DNA of 64,000 nucleotides from Terriglobus albidus. GTDB taxonomy: Bacteria > Acidobacteriota > Terriglobia > Terriglobales > Acidobacteriaceae. The translations under genes were made by a program, and so were the position numbers. Location: NCBI RefSeq assembly GCF_008000815.1, contig NZ_CP042806.1, forward strand, positions 372,001 to 436,000. Direction: 5' to 3'. Positions 50,846-59,777 of the stretch are shown here, in pieces (position 1 is the first letter of the stretch; every line of letters begins with the position of its first letter). The notes beneath the pieces were generated by a model. The model saw only the letters and a program-made list of their open reading frames with translations. It did no database searches and was not told the DNA's origin.

Positions 50846-52432
50846 CTACTTCTTCAGCCCGAAACAGTAGAGCTTGCCATCGTAGGTTCCGGCATAGAGC
50901 TTTCCGTTCGAGATGGTGACATCCGTGAAGTGATTGAAGCCGGTGATCGTGTCGCCGCTCGACCACAGTTCCTTGCCCGTCTCTCCGTCCAGCACATAGA
51001 CCGTCGCATGGTTGGACTTCGCCGCACGAATCGTCGAGTCGAAGTTCAGACCGATGTCAGGCCAGGCCTGCTGGGTGTTATCACCGCTGCCATGGGTAAT
51101 GATCAGGCCGTTGGCGATGACCGGGGGGTCGCCGCGGAACATGTCACGAGAGATCCACGCGGGTTCGAGCGAGAGCTTGCCCGCCTTGTCCGCCAGCTTG
51201 AAGGCAGCGACACCGCCCTCTTTCGCGGCAGGAGTCTGCGTGATCGGGAACTTGGTCTGTTCCGGAGCCGCAGGCCCCCAGAACGGCACCACAATCCAGC
51301 GCGTACCGGCCTTGTCTTCCCACGAAGAGACCGCGCCCCAGCTTCCCGCGTTCTGGAAGTCGGCGGCGAAGTTGCAGAACAGCTCCGTGCGATAGAGCGG
51401 GGTGTGGTGATCCGGCGTTCCACCCAGGTTCTTCGGGTCGAGCAGATAGACCTTGCACTCCTTGCCCGAAGCCGCCATCAGCTCCCGGCCCTTGTAGTGG
51501 AAGACCGTCGGCGTGTTGTTCGGATCGAGGTCGCGCTTGCGCAGCCAGTCCCAGTTGGGCGGCGTGAACCAGTCCTTCGGGTGCCAGTTGCCGTCAGCCT
51601 GCAACTCGAAGCCAACCACTGAGTTACCGATCAGCGGATTCTTCGGGTCCGTGGTCACGTCGTAGATACCGTCACCGGTCGTTGTCCACACCGTGCCGTC
51701 ATCGGTAATCACTGGTCCACGGCGTCCCCACAGACCGCCGCCGCCCGCGAAACCGACAGTTTTGTGTACAGCCTTGGTCTTCAAATCGACGGAGATGATG
51801 CCGCCGCGCCCGTGATAGTCGGCGAAGATCATCTGGTCCTTGTAGAGCTGCACACCGAACTTGTTGATGACGCCGGTTGCTATCGGGCCAAAGACCACCT
51901 CGCCGGTCGCTGCATCCAGACCAACAACATTCCCTTTGCCGTCAACCATGTACAGCGTGCGCTTGCCGGAAGAGTCGGCGTCAGAGATCGCCGGAACGCC
52001 CGTGGTGCCGCCGGGCCCGAGGAAGTTCATGTGCCGCGGATCCGATGGTCCGCTACGCTGCATCCCCGGAGGTCCCTGCTGTTGCGGCGGAGCAGGCTCG
52101 AAGGTCTTGCGCCACACCTCCGCACCGGTATCGGCGTCGAAGGCGTAGATCACATCCGAGACGCCCAGAACGTAGAGCATGTTCTTGTCGCCGGAGGCAG
52201 TCTTCAGCCCGTGAATTGCGAGCGGTGTCATCAGGGCGTGCAGCGCGTGCGGCTTCACATCGGTCTGGATCGACCACAGCAGCGTAAGGTCTTTGACATT
52301 GTCCTTGGTCAGGACGGTTTCGTCCTTGGCCCAACCGGAGCGGGCGTTGTCACCACCGTCCATCGTCCAGTTCTGCGCAAGAGCGGCGCCGCAACTCAAG
52401 GCGACGGCAGCGAGTGTGATGAGCTTCTTCAT
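50846..52432 (-). CDS. Secreted PQQ-type beta-propeller protein
   Basis: 528 aa, signal peptide ending GAALAQ. The mature chain is a run of propeller blades with the PQQ-repeat pattern (VIYAFDADTGAEVWRK, NVVGLDAATGEVVFG, GIISVDLKTKAVHKT, VYVLDGETGKELWS, and KLYAGTYDGKLYCFGLKK at the end). Methanol-dehydrogenase-type quinoproteins have this fold, but I do not see the vicinal cysteine pair or the full set of catalytic residues by eye, so oxidase activity is unproven. Related to the neighbour at 52457 and to the fragment at 1-323. It is 24 bp downstream of that neighbour on the same strand, so the two form an operon. Confidence 0.82.
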   Translation of the reverse strand: MKKLITLAAVALSCGAALAQNWTMDGGDNARSGWAKDETVLTKDNVKDLTLLWSIQTDVKPHALHALMTPLAIHGLKTASGDKNMLYVLGVSDVIYAFDADTGAEVWRKTFEPAPPQQQGPPGMQRSGPSDPRHMNFLGPGGTTGVPAISDADSSGKRTLYMVDGKGNVVGLDAATGEVVFGPIATGVINKFGVQLYKDQMIFADYHGRGGIISVDLKTKAVHKTVGFAGGGGLWGRRGPVITDDGTVWTTTGDGIYDVTTDPKNPLIGNSVVGFELQADGNWHPKDWFTPPNWDWLRKRDLDPNNTPTVFHYKGRELMAASGKECKVYLLDPKNLGGTPDHHTPLYRTELFCNFAADFQNAGSWGAVSSWEDKAGTRWIVVPFWGPAAPEQTKFPITQTPAAKEGGVAAFKLADKAGKLSLEPAWISRDMFRGDPPVIANGLIITHGSGDNTQQAWPDIGLNFDSTIRAAKSNHATVYVLDGETGKELWSSGDTITGFNHFTDVTISNGKLYAGTYDGKLYCFGLKK

Positions 52433-52456
52433 ACTCTTATCTCCTCAAAGAGCGCA

Positions 52457-54067
52457 TTACCGCTCGGTCGGTACGCCAAAGGCGTACACGGTGTTGTCAT
52501 GGGTCGAAACATAGGCACGGCCGTTGGCATAGCCAAGCTCGACATGCGAGAAGCTGGTAATCTGCGTTCCGCTGGACCAGAGCTGCTTGCCGGTCGCTAC
52601 ATCGAGCATGTACAGCGTCGCGGGCTTGGAAGCCTTTTCTACTTCAGCTACCGAATACGCCGATCCATCTTTCTTCGCCAGACGCGGGCTCTCACCCGTC
52701 GAAAGCGCCAGTAGCAGACCGTTCGAGATCACCGGACCGGCAGGTGAAATCAGGTCACGGGAGACCCACTGCTGAACAAACGTGGGCTTACCGTCTTTCT
52801 CTTCGATCTTGAAGGCGACGATCGAACCGGTCGGAGCCGGGCCGTTCGCTCCGGTCTTCGCTGCAGCCGCTCCCCGAATGGAGGCGTAGAGCCAGCGAGC
52901 ATTGCCGTTGGCCTCATCTTCCCACGTCGCAAAGGTGCCATAGATGCCGTTTCCACCGAAGTCGGTATCCGGAGCAACGACAACGTCCGAAACTGCCAGC
53001 GGCGTCTTGTGATCCGATCCGCCGAGCGAGTCGCCATCCAGCAGATACAGCTTGCCGTCGCGTCCGCCGGCCACCAGAACGTCCTTACCCTTCCACTGGA
53101 AGAGCGCTGGCGTCACGCCGGGAGCAGCGATGCCCTTCTTCAACGCAGGCGCCTTCGAGGAGGGAGTGAAGTAGTCCTTCACCTCAAGCGTCTTGGGATC
53201 GAGCGCCACGACCGTGTCGTTGTACTCACCCGCAACATCGCCCTTGCCCTCGGCGATCATGCCGTAGAGCATTCCCTTGGAGCCGATCGTGACACCGCCC
53301 GGGCCTGAGAATCCGCTGCCGTTGGTCATGAATGAGGTCACTGCATACTCGGCCGGCTTCACCAGGGGCTTGTCCGGCATATCCGGAAGCACCGGCGGCG
53401 TCAGCGTCGCGGCATAAAGGCCGTTCGGTCCGGCGCAGCCATCGACGGTTGAGGCATAGATCACGTTGTTGTTGGTATTCAGGCCGCTGACCTTCGATCC
53501 GGCAGGAACAAACTGCACCGGAGCAATATACTTCGCATCGCCGTCCTGCTGACGCGCAGCCCGAAGCATGCCGTCACTTGAGACTGCCCATACGTACGGC
53601 TGAGGGCGCTGGAAACCTCCACCACCAAAGCCGCGGCGGCCCATGCTGTTGCCCGGCATCACGACCGAGGCAGTCTGACCACCCGAGCACAACGCGCTCG
53701 GTGTCCCGCTGGGCTTCACATCGAACTTCGTCTCGAAGTACTTCTCACCGAGATCCGAGTCGATGGAGTAGAGAGCATTGCTGCTGCCGCCGACAAAAAG
53801 CAGCTCCTTGAAACCGGCCCAGCCGATAAGGTTTGTCAGATCGATGGGCGTCGAAAGCGCATCCAGGCCGACAGCTGTATTCGGGAACTTGAACTTGTAC
53901 AGGAGCTTCACCTGGCCCTTGGTGATGTTGTCCTTGCTCAGGTACTTGTCGTTGCGGGCCCAGCCGTCGCGCTGCGGATTACCGCCGACGCTTGGCCAGT
54001 CCGCGGCCCATAGACTGGCGCACGCCGTGACGGCGATGCATGCCGACCAAAGAAATTTCCTACGCAT
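52457..54067 (-). CDS. Secreted PQQ-type beta-propeller protein, paralogue
   Basis: 536 aa, signal peptide ending ASLWAA. Same start pattern as its paralogues (WPSVGGNPQRDGWARNDKYLSKDNI, then VKLLYKFKFPN) with later blades ALYSIDSDLGEKYFE, DTVVALDPKTLEVKDY, LYLLDGDSLGGSDHKT, LYMLDVATGKQLWSSG. GGAGGGGAGG lies upstream of the ATG. It heads the two-gene propeller operon. The 322-bp upstream gap contains TGAGACGTCTTA at 54179, like the paired sites at 375 and 608. Confidence 0.82.
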   Translation of the reverse strand: MRRKFLWSACIAVTACASLWAADWPSVGGNPQRDGWARNDKYLSKDNITKGQVKLLYKFKFPNTAVGLDALSTPIDLTNLIGWAGFKELLFVGGSSNALYSIDSDLGEKYFETKFDVKPSGTPSALCSGGQTASVVMPGNSMGRRGFGGGGFQRPQPYVWAVSSDGMLRAARQQDGDAKYIAPVQFVPAGSKVSGLNTNNNVIYASTVDGCAGPNGLYAATLTPPVLPDMPDKPLVKPAEYAVTSFMTNGSGFSGPGGVTIGSKGMLYGMIAEGKGDVAGEYNDTVVALDPKTLEVKDYFTPSSKAPALKKGIAAPGVTPALFQWKGKDVLVAGGRDGKLYLLDGDSLGGSDHKTPLAVSDVVVAPDTDFGGNGIYGTFATWEDEANGNARWLYASIRGAAAAKTGANGPAPTGSIVAFKIEEKDGKPTFVQQWVSRDLISPAGPVISNGLLLALSTGESPRLAKKDGSAYSVAEVEKASKPATLYMLDVATGKQLWSSGTQITSFSHVELGYANGRAYVSTHDNTVYAFGVPTER

Positions 54068-54345
54068 GTGGAAGACCTCCCCTCCAGAATCCAGAGCGTG
54101 CTGGACATTTGCTGCAGCGATAACAATACGGATGAAGCGTGAAATTGTGGCGTCGAGACGGGTTCAGTGACACAAATTTGAGACGTCTTAAGCCGATGTC
54201 GTTAGACCACATCGAAAACACCGTTGTCAACGCCTCAAACGCATGTTTCCTTACCCGCAAGCCCGCCAAACGATGCAGCGCAAGTGAGACGAAAACATAG
54301 CTCCAAAAGTCGCAGCCAGGCTCATATTTCTAGAGACAAACAGCA
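54068..54345. other. Intergenic region upstream of the beta-propeller operon
   Basis: No gene is seen. TGAGACGTCTTA at 54179-54190 matches 10 of 12 positions of the repeated site in the 324-664 region, and a GAGACG also occurs near 54155 and 54287. This is the expected location of the operon promoter. A terminator follows at 54346. Confidence 0.4.
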
Positions 54346-54369
54346 AGGCCCGCCTTCCATGGCGGGCCT
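54346..54369 (-). terminator. Terminator after the second ECF operon
   Basis: Stem AGGCCCGCC/GGCGGGCCT; on the minus strand it is followed by TTGCTGTTTGTC, consistent with ending the sigma-anti-sigma-Spy-like operon that stops at 54390. Confidence 0.7.
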
Positions 54370-54389
54370 GCGGTGAACCTGAAATGAGG

Positions 54390-54965
54390 TTATTCGGTAG
54401 GTGGTTGCTGGCCGCGGTGGGACTCCAGCTTATGCCACTGATCCAGCGTAAGTTCGCGGCGAATGCCTAACAACATACGGGCGTTTGCCTTTTCCAGCTC
54501 GGCCCGAGCCTGCGCGACGCGGTCAATCTGCGACAGGATGCGGTTCTCATCGGGCTGCTCTGCCGAGACCAGAGGTCCCAGGGCTTCCTCTTCCTTCCGC
54601 AGTGAGCGGTAGAGGGTGGCCAAGGTGCCGCGGTTGGCATCAACGATCGCATCCATGCGAGCACGCTGTTCCTTCTGGATCCCGATGGACTCGGAGAACT
54701 TCTTATCATCCCACCAGCGCCCTGGAGGACCTACCTGCAGCCCCCCGTGCATCGTACTTACCGTTCCGGGCGTGCTGCCGCTGTAAGGCGGGGGAGAATT
54801 ACGCCTGTCAGGAAAGCCACCGCCAAAACCGCCGCCATTGCCCATCGGAGGCCGTCCGCCGCCCATGCCACCGCCGCCGGGACCTCCGGGGCCTTGCGCA
54901 AGAGCGGCCGAGCCACCAAGCAGGATGGCAAGCAGGGCCAAGGCGAGTTGGAATCGATACGTCAT
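54390..54965 (-). CDS. Spy/CpxP-like periplasmic protein
   Basis: 191 aa, signal peptide ending AALAQ, then a Gly/Pro-rich linker of about 50 residues (GGPGGGGMGGGRPPMGNGGG). The C-terminal ~110 form long helices ending LTLDQWHKLESHR, close to the LTxxQ motif of Spy/CpxP chaperones and heavy-metal resistance proteins. It probably acts as a periplasmic chaperone or metal/stress sensor. Last gene of the ECF operon; 29 bp after the anti-sigma gene. Confidence 0.8.
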   Translation of the reverse strand: MTYRFQLALALLAILLGGSAALAQGPGGPGGGGMGGGRPPMGNGGGFGGGFPDRRNSPPPYSGSTPGTVSTMHGGLQVGPPGRWWDDKKFSESIGIQKEQRARMDAIVDANRGTLATLYRSLRKEEEALGPLVSAEQPDENRILSQIDRVAQARAELEKANARMLLGIRRELTLDQWHKLESHRGQQPPTE

Positions 54966-54994
54966 TTGGCAAAGAAAAAAGAATAATAAAGAGA

Positions 54995-55471
54995 TTAGCG
55001 CTTCGTTGTCCTGGCTTTGCCGGACTCGTTGGCAAAGGCCGCCTCGTGCTGGGCAGCGGGCTGCGCAATCTCCTGGTTGATAGCGGACATCAGTTCATTG
55101 TCTGCGGCAATCTGTTCCGCCGTAGGCACCGGTGACATATGCTGCACGGCGGCTTGCTGCGGTGCATCGTTATCGCGGATCAGGAATGGCACAGCAACCG
55201 CGACCGCAAGCACCGCGGCCATAGCCATACCCGCGGCCGGGCGGAAGGAAAGTCCCAGACGTTCGAAGAAGCCGGGCTGAGGCGTCGGCATTTCGGCCAC
55301 ACGCTGGCGGCTCCAGTCCATGGATGCATCGCGCAGCATGCCCATCGTCTCTTCGACCCGCGCCATCTCCTGGCGGCAGTGTTCGCACGAATTCAGATGG
55401 GCTGTGGCAGTGCCGTCATCCAGTCCCAGCAGAAGATCGGTGAACTGTTCGTCTGTGAGGTGCCGGTTCAT
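54995..55471 (-). CDS. Membrane anti-sigma factor
   Basis: 158 aa. Zinc-finger-type anti-sigma N-terminus MNRHLTDEQFTDLLLG...ATAHLNSCEHCRQEM (H-x3-C-x2-C). One membrane helix ~82-103 (GMAMAAVLAVAVAVPFLI) and a short periplasmic tail. It overlaps the sigma gene by 4 bp (ATGA), so synthesis is coupled. A second member of this family is at 39642, but the two share little outside the finger. Confidence 0.85.
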   Translation of the reverse strand: MNRHLTDEQFTDLLLGLDDGTATAHLNSCEHCRQEMARVEETMGMLRDASMDWSRQRVAEMPTPQPGFFERLGLSFRPAAGMAMAAVLAVAVAVPFLIRDNDAPQQAAVQHMSPVPTAEQIAADNELMSAINQEIAQPAAQHEAAFANESGKARTTKR

Positions 55472-56073
55472 CGCGTACCTCCCAGTGTAGACGCGTTTGG
55501 ACCAAGCTGCGCGCGAATGGCGGTTACAGCCCGGTGCAGGTGTGTCTTGACGGTATTGACCGGCATACCGGTTGCCTCGGCAATCTCCGCCAGGTCCATC
55601 TCTTCCAGGAACCGCATGACGAAGACCGAGCGTTGCCGCTCAGAGAGTGTCGCCAGGGCAGCATGCACCCCCTGGACGCGCTCCCGGGCGATCAGGGCGC
55701 TCTCCGGCGAGCTGGCGCGCGAGCTGATCTGGTGCGACATGTCGGTGACATCGGCGGCGGTCGCACGGAAGTTGCGCCAGAACTTGAACTTCTGGGTGCG
55801 GACATGGTCGCGCACCAGGTTGGTGGCAATCGACATCAGCCATGTCGAAACGGAGCAGTCCCCACGGAAGCTGGCCCGGTTGGCATAGGCCTTGACGAAA
55901 CAGTCCTGCGTGATGGACTCAGCGAGGTCGGCGTCGTTGATGGAATAGGCAACGTAGCGGTAGACCTTAGCGCGATAGAGCCGAACGAGACCGTCAATGT
56001 CCTCAAGCTCGTGCGTGCGGGCCTCCTGCCGTGCGGCAAATGAGAGTATCGCGGTGCTGGCGGTGGCTGGCAT
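55468..56073 (-). CDS. ECF RNA polymerase sigma factor
   Basis: 201 aa. Region 2: LVRLYRAKVYRYVAYSINDADLAESITQDCFVKAYANRASFRGDCSVSTWLMSIATNLVRDHVR. Region 4: ATLSERQRSVFVMRFLEEMDLAEIAEATGMPVNTVKTHLHRAVTAIRAQL. The N-terminal ~25 residues precede the conserved part, so the true start might be slightly later. It starts the operon with the anti-sigma factor and the Spy-like protein, a layout typical of envelope-stress control. Confidence 0.92.
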   Translation of the reverse strand: MPATASTAILSFAARQEARTHELEDIDGLVRLYRAKVYRYVAYSINDADLAESITQDCFVKAYANRASFRGDCSVSTWLMSIATNLVRDHVRTQKFKFWRNFRATAADVTDMSHQISSRASSPESALIARERVQGVHAALATLSERQRSVFVMRFLEEMDLAEIAEATGMPVNTVKTHLHRAVTAIRAQLGPNASTLGGTR

Positions 56074-56135
56074 ACACCCGTTTGGACGAGATTACGCCGG
56101 GGCAGAGTACATCGACCGTCATCAAAGCGAAGACT

Positions 56136-56249
56136 GGAGCGCTTTCCCTGCCGGTGTAGTGAAGGGCTTCCGCATCTATGGGCGTTTTCCGCAATGAAAA
56201 CGCCGCTGTACGCCCCTTCCGGAATACCCAGCGACAGGGAAAACGCCCT
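56136..56249 (-). repeat. Palindromic element, full-length copy (114 bp), reverse orientation
   Basis: Ends GGAGCGCTTTCCCTG and CAGGGAAAACGCCCT(A), with internal GGCGTTTTC-CGCAAT-GAAAACGCC. It lies between the ECF sigma gene and the 3' end of the DAHP synthase gene. An A+T-rich tail and small dyads at 56250-56345 may help to end the aromatic operon. Confidence 0.9.
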
Positions 56250-56345
56250 AAAGGGCCGCAAATGCGGCCCTTAGTTACCTTTGTACCCGATTTCCCGCTG
56301 GGGATGTCATTCAATTGCTATCCGCTGGCAATTGAATTGGCATAC

Positions 56346-57362
56346 CTACAGTGTGCGGCCAACGATGGGTGCAAGCTGCTTGAGCTGGGCGTTCAACTTG
56401 TTAAGCTGCTCCGGGAACAGAGACTGCGCACCGTCACTCATCGCCTTGTCCGGATTCGGGTGCATCTCCATCAGCAGACCGTCGGCTCCGGCAGCCACCG
56501 ACGCCAGCGCCAGGGCCGGCACCAGGTCGCGCTTGCCGACACCATGCGACGGATCACCGAAGACAGGCAGGTGGGTCAGCTTCTTCAGCACCGGAATCGC
56601 CGAGACGTCCATGGTGTTGCGAGTGTAGGTCTCGAAGGTGCGGATACCGCGCTCGCACAGCATCAGGTCGTAGTTGCCGCCCGAAAGGATGTACTCGGCA
56701 GAGAGCAACACCTCTTCGATGGTGGCGGCGATACCGCGCTTCAGCAGGCATGCCTTACGTACATGGCCAAGCTCGCGCAGCAGGTTGAAGTTCTGCATAT
56801 TGCGTGCGCCGATCTGGAAGACGTCGATGTACGGCAGCATCGGCTCGATTTGAGAGATCTCCATCACCTCGGTGATCACCAGGAGGCCATTCTTGTCCGC
56901 AGCCTCGCGCATGATCTTCAACCCTTCGATGCCCATACCCTGGAAGCTGTACGGGGAGCTGCGTGGCTTGAAGGCGCCGCCACGCAGGAACTTGCAGCCG
57001 GACTCCGCCACCTGCTTCGCCGACAGGTTGATCTGCTCCTTCGATTCCACGGAGCAAGGGCCCGCCATCAGGACCACCTCTTCTCCGCCGACAACTACGC
57101 CGTTGGCGAACTTGATCTTCGTTCCCTCAGGGCGGAAGTTGCGACCGGCAAGCTTGTACGGCGAAGAGATACGGTAGGCGTCCTGAACGCCCGGCAATAC
57201 AGTGAACTCAGCCACATCGAAGGCCTGGGGAGTGCCTACACCGGCGAGAATGGTCTGCGCCGCCCCGGTGGTGCGGTGGACGGCGAAACCGAGCTCCACC
57301 ATGCGTTCGATGACTGACTGAATATGTTCTTCGGCTGCTGCATCCTGCATTGCGACGATCAT
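56346..57362 (-). CDS. aroF: DAHP synthase (3-deoxy-7-phosphoheptulonate synthase), type I beta
   Basis: 338 aa. First enzyme of the shikimate pathway (PEP plus erythrose-4-phosphate). The N-terminal ~75 residues form a ferredoxin-like regulatory domain as in Thermotoga-type enzymes. The barrel contains VVLMAGPCSVES, FLRGGAFKPRSSPYSFQGMG, QIGARNMQNF, KRGIAATIEEVLLSAEYI, and FGDPSHGVGKRDLV, covering the PEP, E4P and metal residues. SD AAGGAAGACAGC. It is the last gene of the operon trpB-trpA-chorismate mutase-aroF, which links entry to the pathway with its tryptophan branch under one attenuator. Confidence 0.95.
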   Translation of the reverse strand: MIVAMQDAAAEEHIQSVIERMVELGFAVHRTTGAAQTILAGVGTPQAFDVAEFTVLPGVQDAYRISSPYKLAGRNFRPEGTKIKFANGVVVGGEEVVLMAGPCSVESKEQINLSAKQVAESGCKFLRGGAFKPRSSPYSFQGMGIEGLKIMREAADKNGLLVITEVMEISQIEPMLPYIDVFQIGARNMQNFNLLRELGHVRKACLLKRGIAATIEEVLLSAEYILSGGNYDLMLCERGIRTFETYTRNTMDVSAIPVLKKLTHLPVFGDPSHGVGKRDLVPALALASVAAGADGLLMEMHPNPDKAMSDGAQSLFPEQLNKLNAQLKQLAPIVGRTL

Positions 57363-57386
57363 TGCTGTCTTCCTTTTCCGATCCTG

Positions 57387-57650
57387 CTAGTTGTCTTTCT
57401 TCTGGAGCGCTCGCATCACGTCCACGATGCGCTCGTAAATCTTCTGAATCTCCGTATCCGGCAACGGACCGGGATTACAACCCTTCACGTGATCAAAGAC
57501 CTGCTGTTCGCGGCCCGGTTCGTACACGGGCATGGCCTGCTGCGCCTTCAACCGCCCGATGGCCTCTGCTGCTTCCGCCCTCTGGCTGATAAGGCGGACA
57601 ATCTGCTCGTCGAGCTCGTCAATGCGCTTGCGCCAGTCTGCTATTTCCAT
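57387..57650 (-). CDS. Chorismate mutase (AroQ type)
   Basis: 87 aa from ATG 57650, the usual AroQ size. It turns chorismate into prephenate for Phe and Tyr. MEIADWRKRIDELDEQIVRLISQRAEAAEAIGRLKAQQ and PVYEPGREQQVFDHV follow the AroQ pattern: R in WRKRID, L-I-Q-R-AE helix, and E in YEPGRE. The longer frame to 57710 reads into the trpA-aroF spacer and is less likely. It lies between trpA and aroF; tyrA is elsewhere (45059). Confidence 0.9.
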   Translation of the reverse strand: MEIADWRKRIDELDEQIVRLISQRAEAAEAIGRLKAQQAMPVYEPGREQQVFDHVKGCNPGPLPDTEIQKIYERIVDVMRALQKKDN

Positions 57651-57687
57651 CGCTGATGCGTCTCCTTGTCGTTTCCTTTCATGGTAT

Positions 57688-58449
57688 TTACCCGCGCAGT
57701 CCCCGAACAAACTCGGCCACAGCCGTCGGCGCCTCCTGCGGCGTGGACTTCTCGATGATGGCTACAATCGCCGACCCGATGACCGCCGCATCGGCGTACT
57801 CGCCTACCGCCCGCACATGCTCCGCGTTCGAGACGCCAAAACCCAGTGCAATCGGTTTGTCTGTGAACTGACGAATCCGTTGCACCAGCTTCGAGGCATC
57901 ATCCGAAAGCGTGGACGAGACGCCGGTAATTCCCGTACGCGAGATGGCATAGAGGAAGCCCTCGGTGTGCTCCGCGATAGCCTTCAAACGGTCATCCGGC
58001 GAGGTGGGAGCAGCCAGAAAGACCGGCGCCAGGCCATGCTTCTTCATCGCTGCCATATAGTCGGCAGCTTCTTCGACAATCATGTCGGTCAGAAGCACGC
58101 CATCCGCGCCCGCTGCTTTCGCCTCGGCACAGAATGACTCCAGCCCCATACGGAGGACGGGATTCAGATAGCTGAACAGGATCAGTCCAGCCTGAGGACG
58201 CTCGGTACGAATCTCCTTGCAGAGAGTGAGCACGTCCGTCAGGCGAACACCGCGCCCTACCGCACGCTCCATCGCGCGCTGAATCACAGGACCATCGGCC
58301 AGCGGATCACTGAAGGGCACGCCGAGCTCCAGTACATCTGCGCCGGCATCGATCGCCGCGATGGCGATCTGCCTGGTCGTCGCCAGATCGGGGTCACCTG
58401 CAGTGAGGTAGATCACCAGGCCTGGTTTCTTCGAAAATTGAATCGGCAT
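57688..58449 (-). CDS. trpA: Tryptophan synthase alpha subunit
   Basis: 253 aa. It cleaves indole-3-glycerol phosphate to indole plus glyceraldehyde-3-phosphate. LVIYLTAGDPDLATTRQIAIAAIDAGADVLELGVPFSDPLADGPVIQRAMERAV carries the catalytic Glu and Asp; GVLLTDMIVEEAADY and FLYAISRTGITGVSS (phosphate loop) follow. Its start overlaps the trpB stop by 1 bp (TAATG), so the two subunits are translationally coupled. Confidence 0.96.
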   Translation of the reverse strand: MPIQFSKKPGLVIYLTAGDPDLATTRQIAIAAIDAGADVLELGVPFSDPLADGPVIQRAMERAVGRGVRLTDVLTLCKEIRTERPQAGLILFSYLNPVLRMGLESFCAEAKAAGADGVLLTDMIVEEAADYMAAMKKHGLAPVFLAAPTSPDDRLKAIAEHTEGFLYAISRTGITGVSSTLSDDASKLVQRIRQFTDKPIALGFGVSNAEHVRAVGEYADAAVIGSAIVAIIEKSTPQEAPTAVAEFVRGLRG

Positions 58450-59669
58450 TATGCTCCGGCTCCCTTCAGCTCCATCTCGCGGGCCAGGATGCCCATGTCC
58501 TTGTCACCGCGGCCGCTCACATTGACGAGGATCACATCCGTCTTCGCCAGCTTCGGTGCCTGCTTGATCGCCTCCGCTATGGCATGCGCCGACTCCAACG
58601 CCGGCAAAATCCCCTCGGTCCGCGACAGCACCTTCACCGCATCCAGAGCCTCGGCATCCGTAGCCGAGGTATAGGTGGCGCGGCCCTGGTCGTGCAGCAT
58701 CGCATGCTCCGGCCCTACCGACGCATAGTCCAGACCCGCCGAGACCGAGTGCGTCGTAGCGACCTGTCCCGCATCATTCTGAAGAACATAGCTGTAGGTC
58801 CCCTGCAGTACACCCGGCAGACCGCCGGAGAAGCGCGCCGCATGCTCACCCAGAGCCGTGCCGCGTCCACCGGCTTCGACACCGATCAGCCTTACATTCG
58901 GTTCGGGAATGAACTCATAGAAGGCTCCGATAGCATTCGAGCCGCCGCCGACGCAGGCGATCACCGCATTGGGCAGCTTGCCCTCGTGCTCCAGGATCTG
59001 CTGCTTCGCTTCGCGCGAGATCACGCGGTGGAAGTCGCGCACCATCGTCGGATAGGGATGCGCTCCCAGCGCCGAGCCGAGGATGTAGAAGGTCGTGCGC
59101 ACATTCGTGACCCAATCGCGCATCGCCTCATTGATGGCATCCTTTAGCGTCGCCGAGCCGGAGCCGACACCGCGCACCTCCGCACCAAGAAGGCGCATAC
59201 GGTAGACGTTCAGCTCCTGGCGGCGCATATCTTCTTCGCCCATGTAGATCACGCACTCCATGCCGAAGAGGGCACAGACCGTCGCCGTCGCCACGCCATG
59301 CTGTCCGGCGCCGGTCTCGGCGATGATGCGCTGCTTGCCCATACGCCTGGCCAGCAGTGCCTGACCGAGAGCGTTGTTGATCTTGTGCGCGCCGGTGTGC
59401 AGCAGGTCTTCGCGCTTGAGGTAGATCTTTGCTCCACCCAGGCTCTCCGACAGGCGTTTCGCGAAGTAGAGCGGTGTCGGGCGGCCGACATAGTCCTTCA
59501 GCAGCGCCGCGAGCTCGCCTTGAAAGGCCTGGTCTTCGCGGACAGCGGCGTAGGCGCGTTCCAGCTCCTGCAGGGCGGCCATCAGCGTCTCTGGCACGTA
59601 ACGGCCGCCATAAGCGCCGAAGCGGCCATTGCCGAGGGTACGGACGGGGTCGATGATGCTGTGTTCCAT
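58449..59669 (-). CDS. trpB: Tryptophan synthase beta subunit
   Basis: 406 aa from ATG 59669, with AAGGAC just upstream; the frame extends to 59702 but that part overlaps the attenuator tail. It condenses indole with serine using PLP. Motifs: [84 protein letters not shown] with the PLP Lys in HTGAHK, and [17 protein letters not shown]. First structural gene after the aromatic attenuator. Confidence 0.97.
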   Translation of the reverse strand: MEHSIIDPVRTLGNGRFGAYGGRYVPETLMAALQELERAYAAVREDQAFQGELAALLKDYVGRPTPLYFAKRLSESLGGAKIYLKREDLLHTGAHKINNALGQALLARRMGKQRIIAETGAGQHGVATATVCALFGMECVIYMGEEDMRRQELNVYRMRLLGAEVRGVGSGSATLKDAINEAMRDWVTNVRTTFYILGSALGAHPYPTMVRDFHRVISREAKQQILEHEGKLPNAVIACVGGGSNAIGAFYEFIPEPNVRLIGVEAGGRGTALGEHAARFSGGLPGVLQGTYSYVLQNDAGQVATTHSVSAGLDYASVGPEHAMLHDQGRATYTSATDAEALDAVKVLSRTEGILPALESAHAIAEAIKQAPKLAKTDVILVNVSGRGDKDMGILAREMELKGAGA

Positions 59670-59689
59670 CGGTGAGGTCCTTTTCTGGT

Positions 59690-59730
59690 GCAAACAAAAC
59701 AAAAGCCGCGACCCTTAGGGTTCGCGGCTT
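59690..59730 (-). terminator. Attenuator terminator upstream of trpB
   Basis: On the minus strand the stem AAGCCGCGA/TCGCGGCTT is extended by CCC/GGG around a TAA loop (59703-59730) and followed by TTTTGTTTTGTTTG. Its 5' strand can instead pair with a segment of the leader (59786-59795), which would prevent termination. This is strand 3:4 of a classic attenuator. Confidence 0.85.
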
Positions 59731-59777
59731 CGGTTGGAATCTCGTCGTGTGCTGCTGATACTACTGGTCGTTCGACG

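Noticed and set aside
50789-51622. 277-aa plus-strand reading frame, and a similar one at 51764-52714
   Set aside because: Both are antisense to the beta-propeller gene and begin in or near the terminator or inside the gene; there are no family features.
56178-57317. 379-aa plus-strand reading frame
   Set aside because: Antisense to DAHP synthase and starting in a palindromic element.
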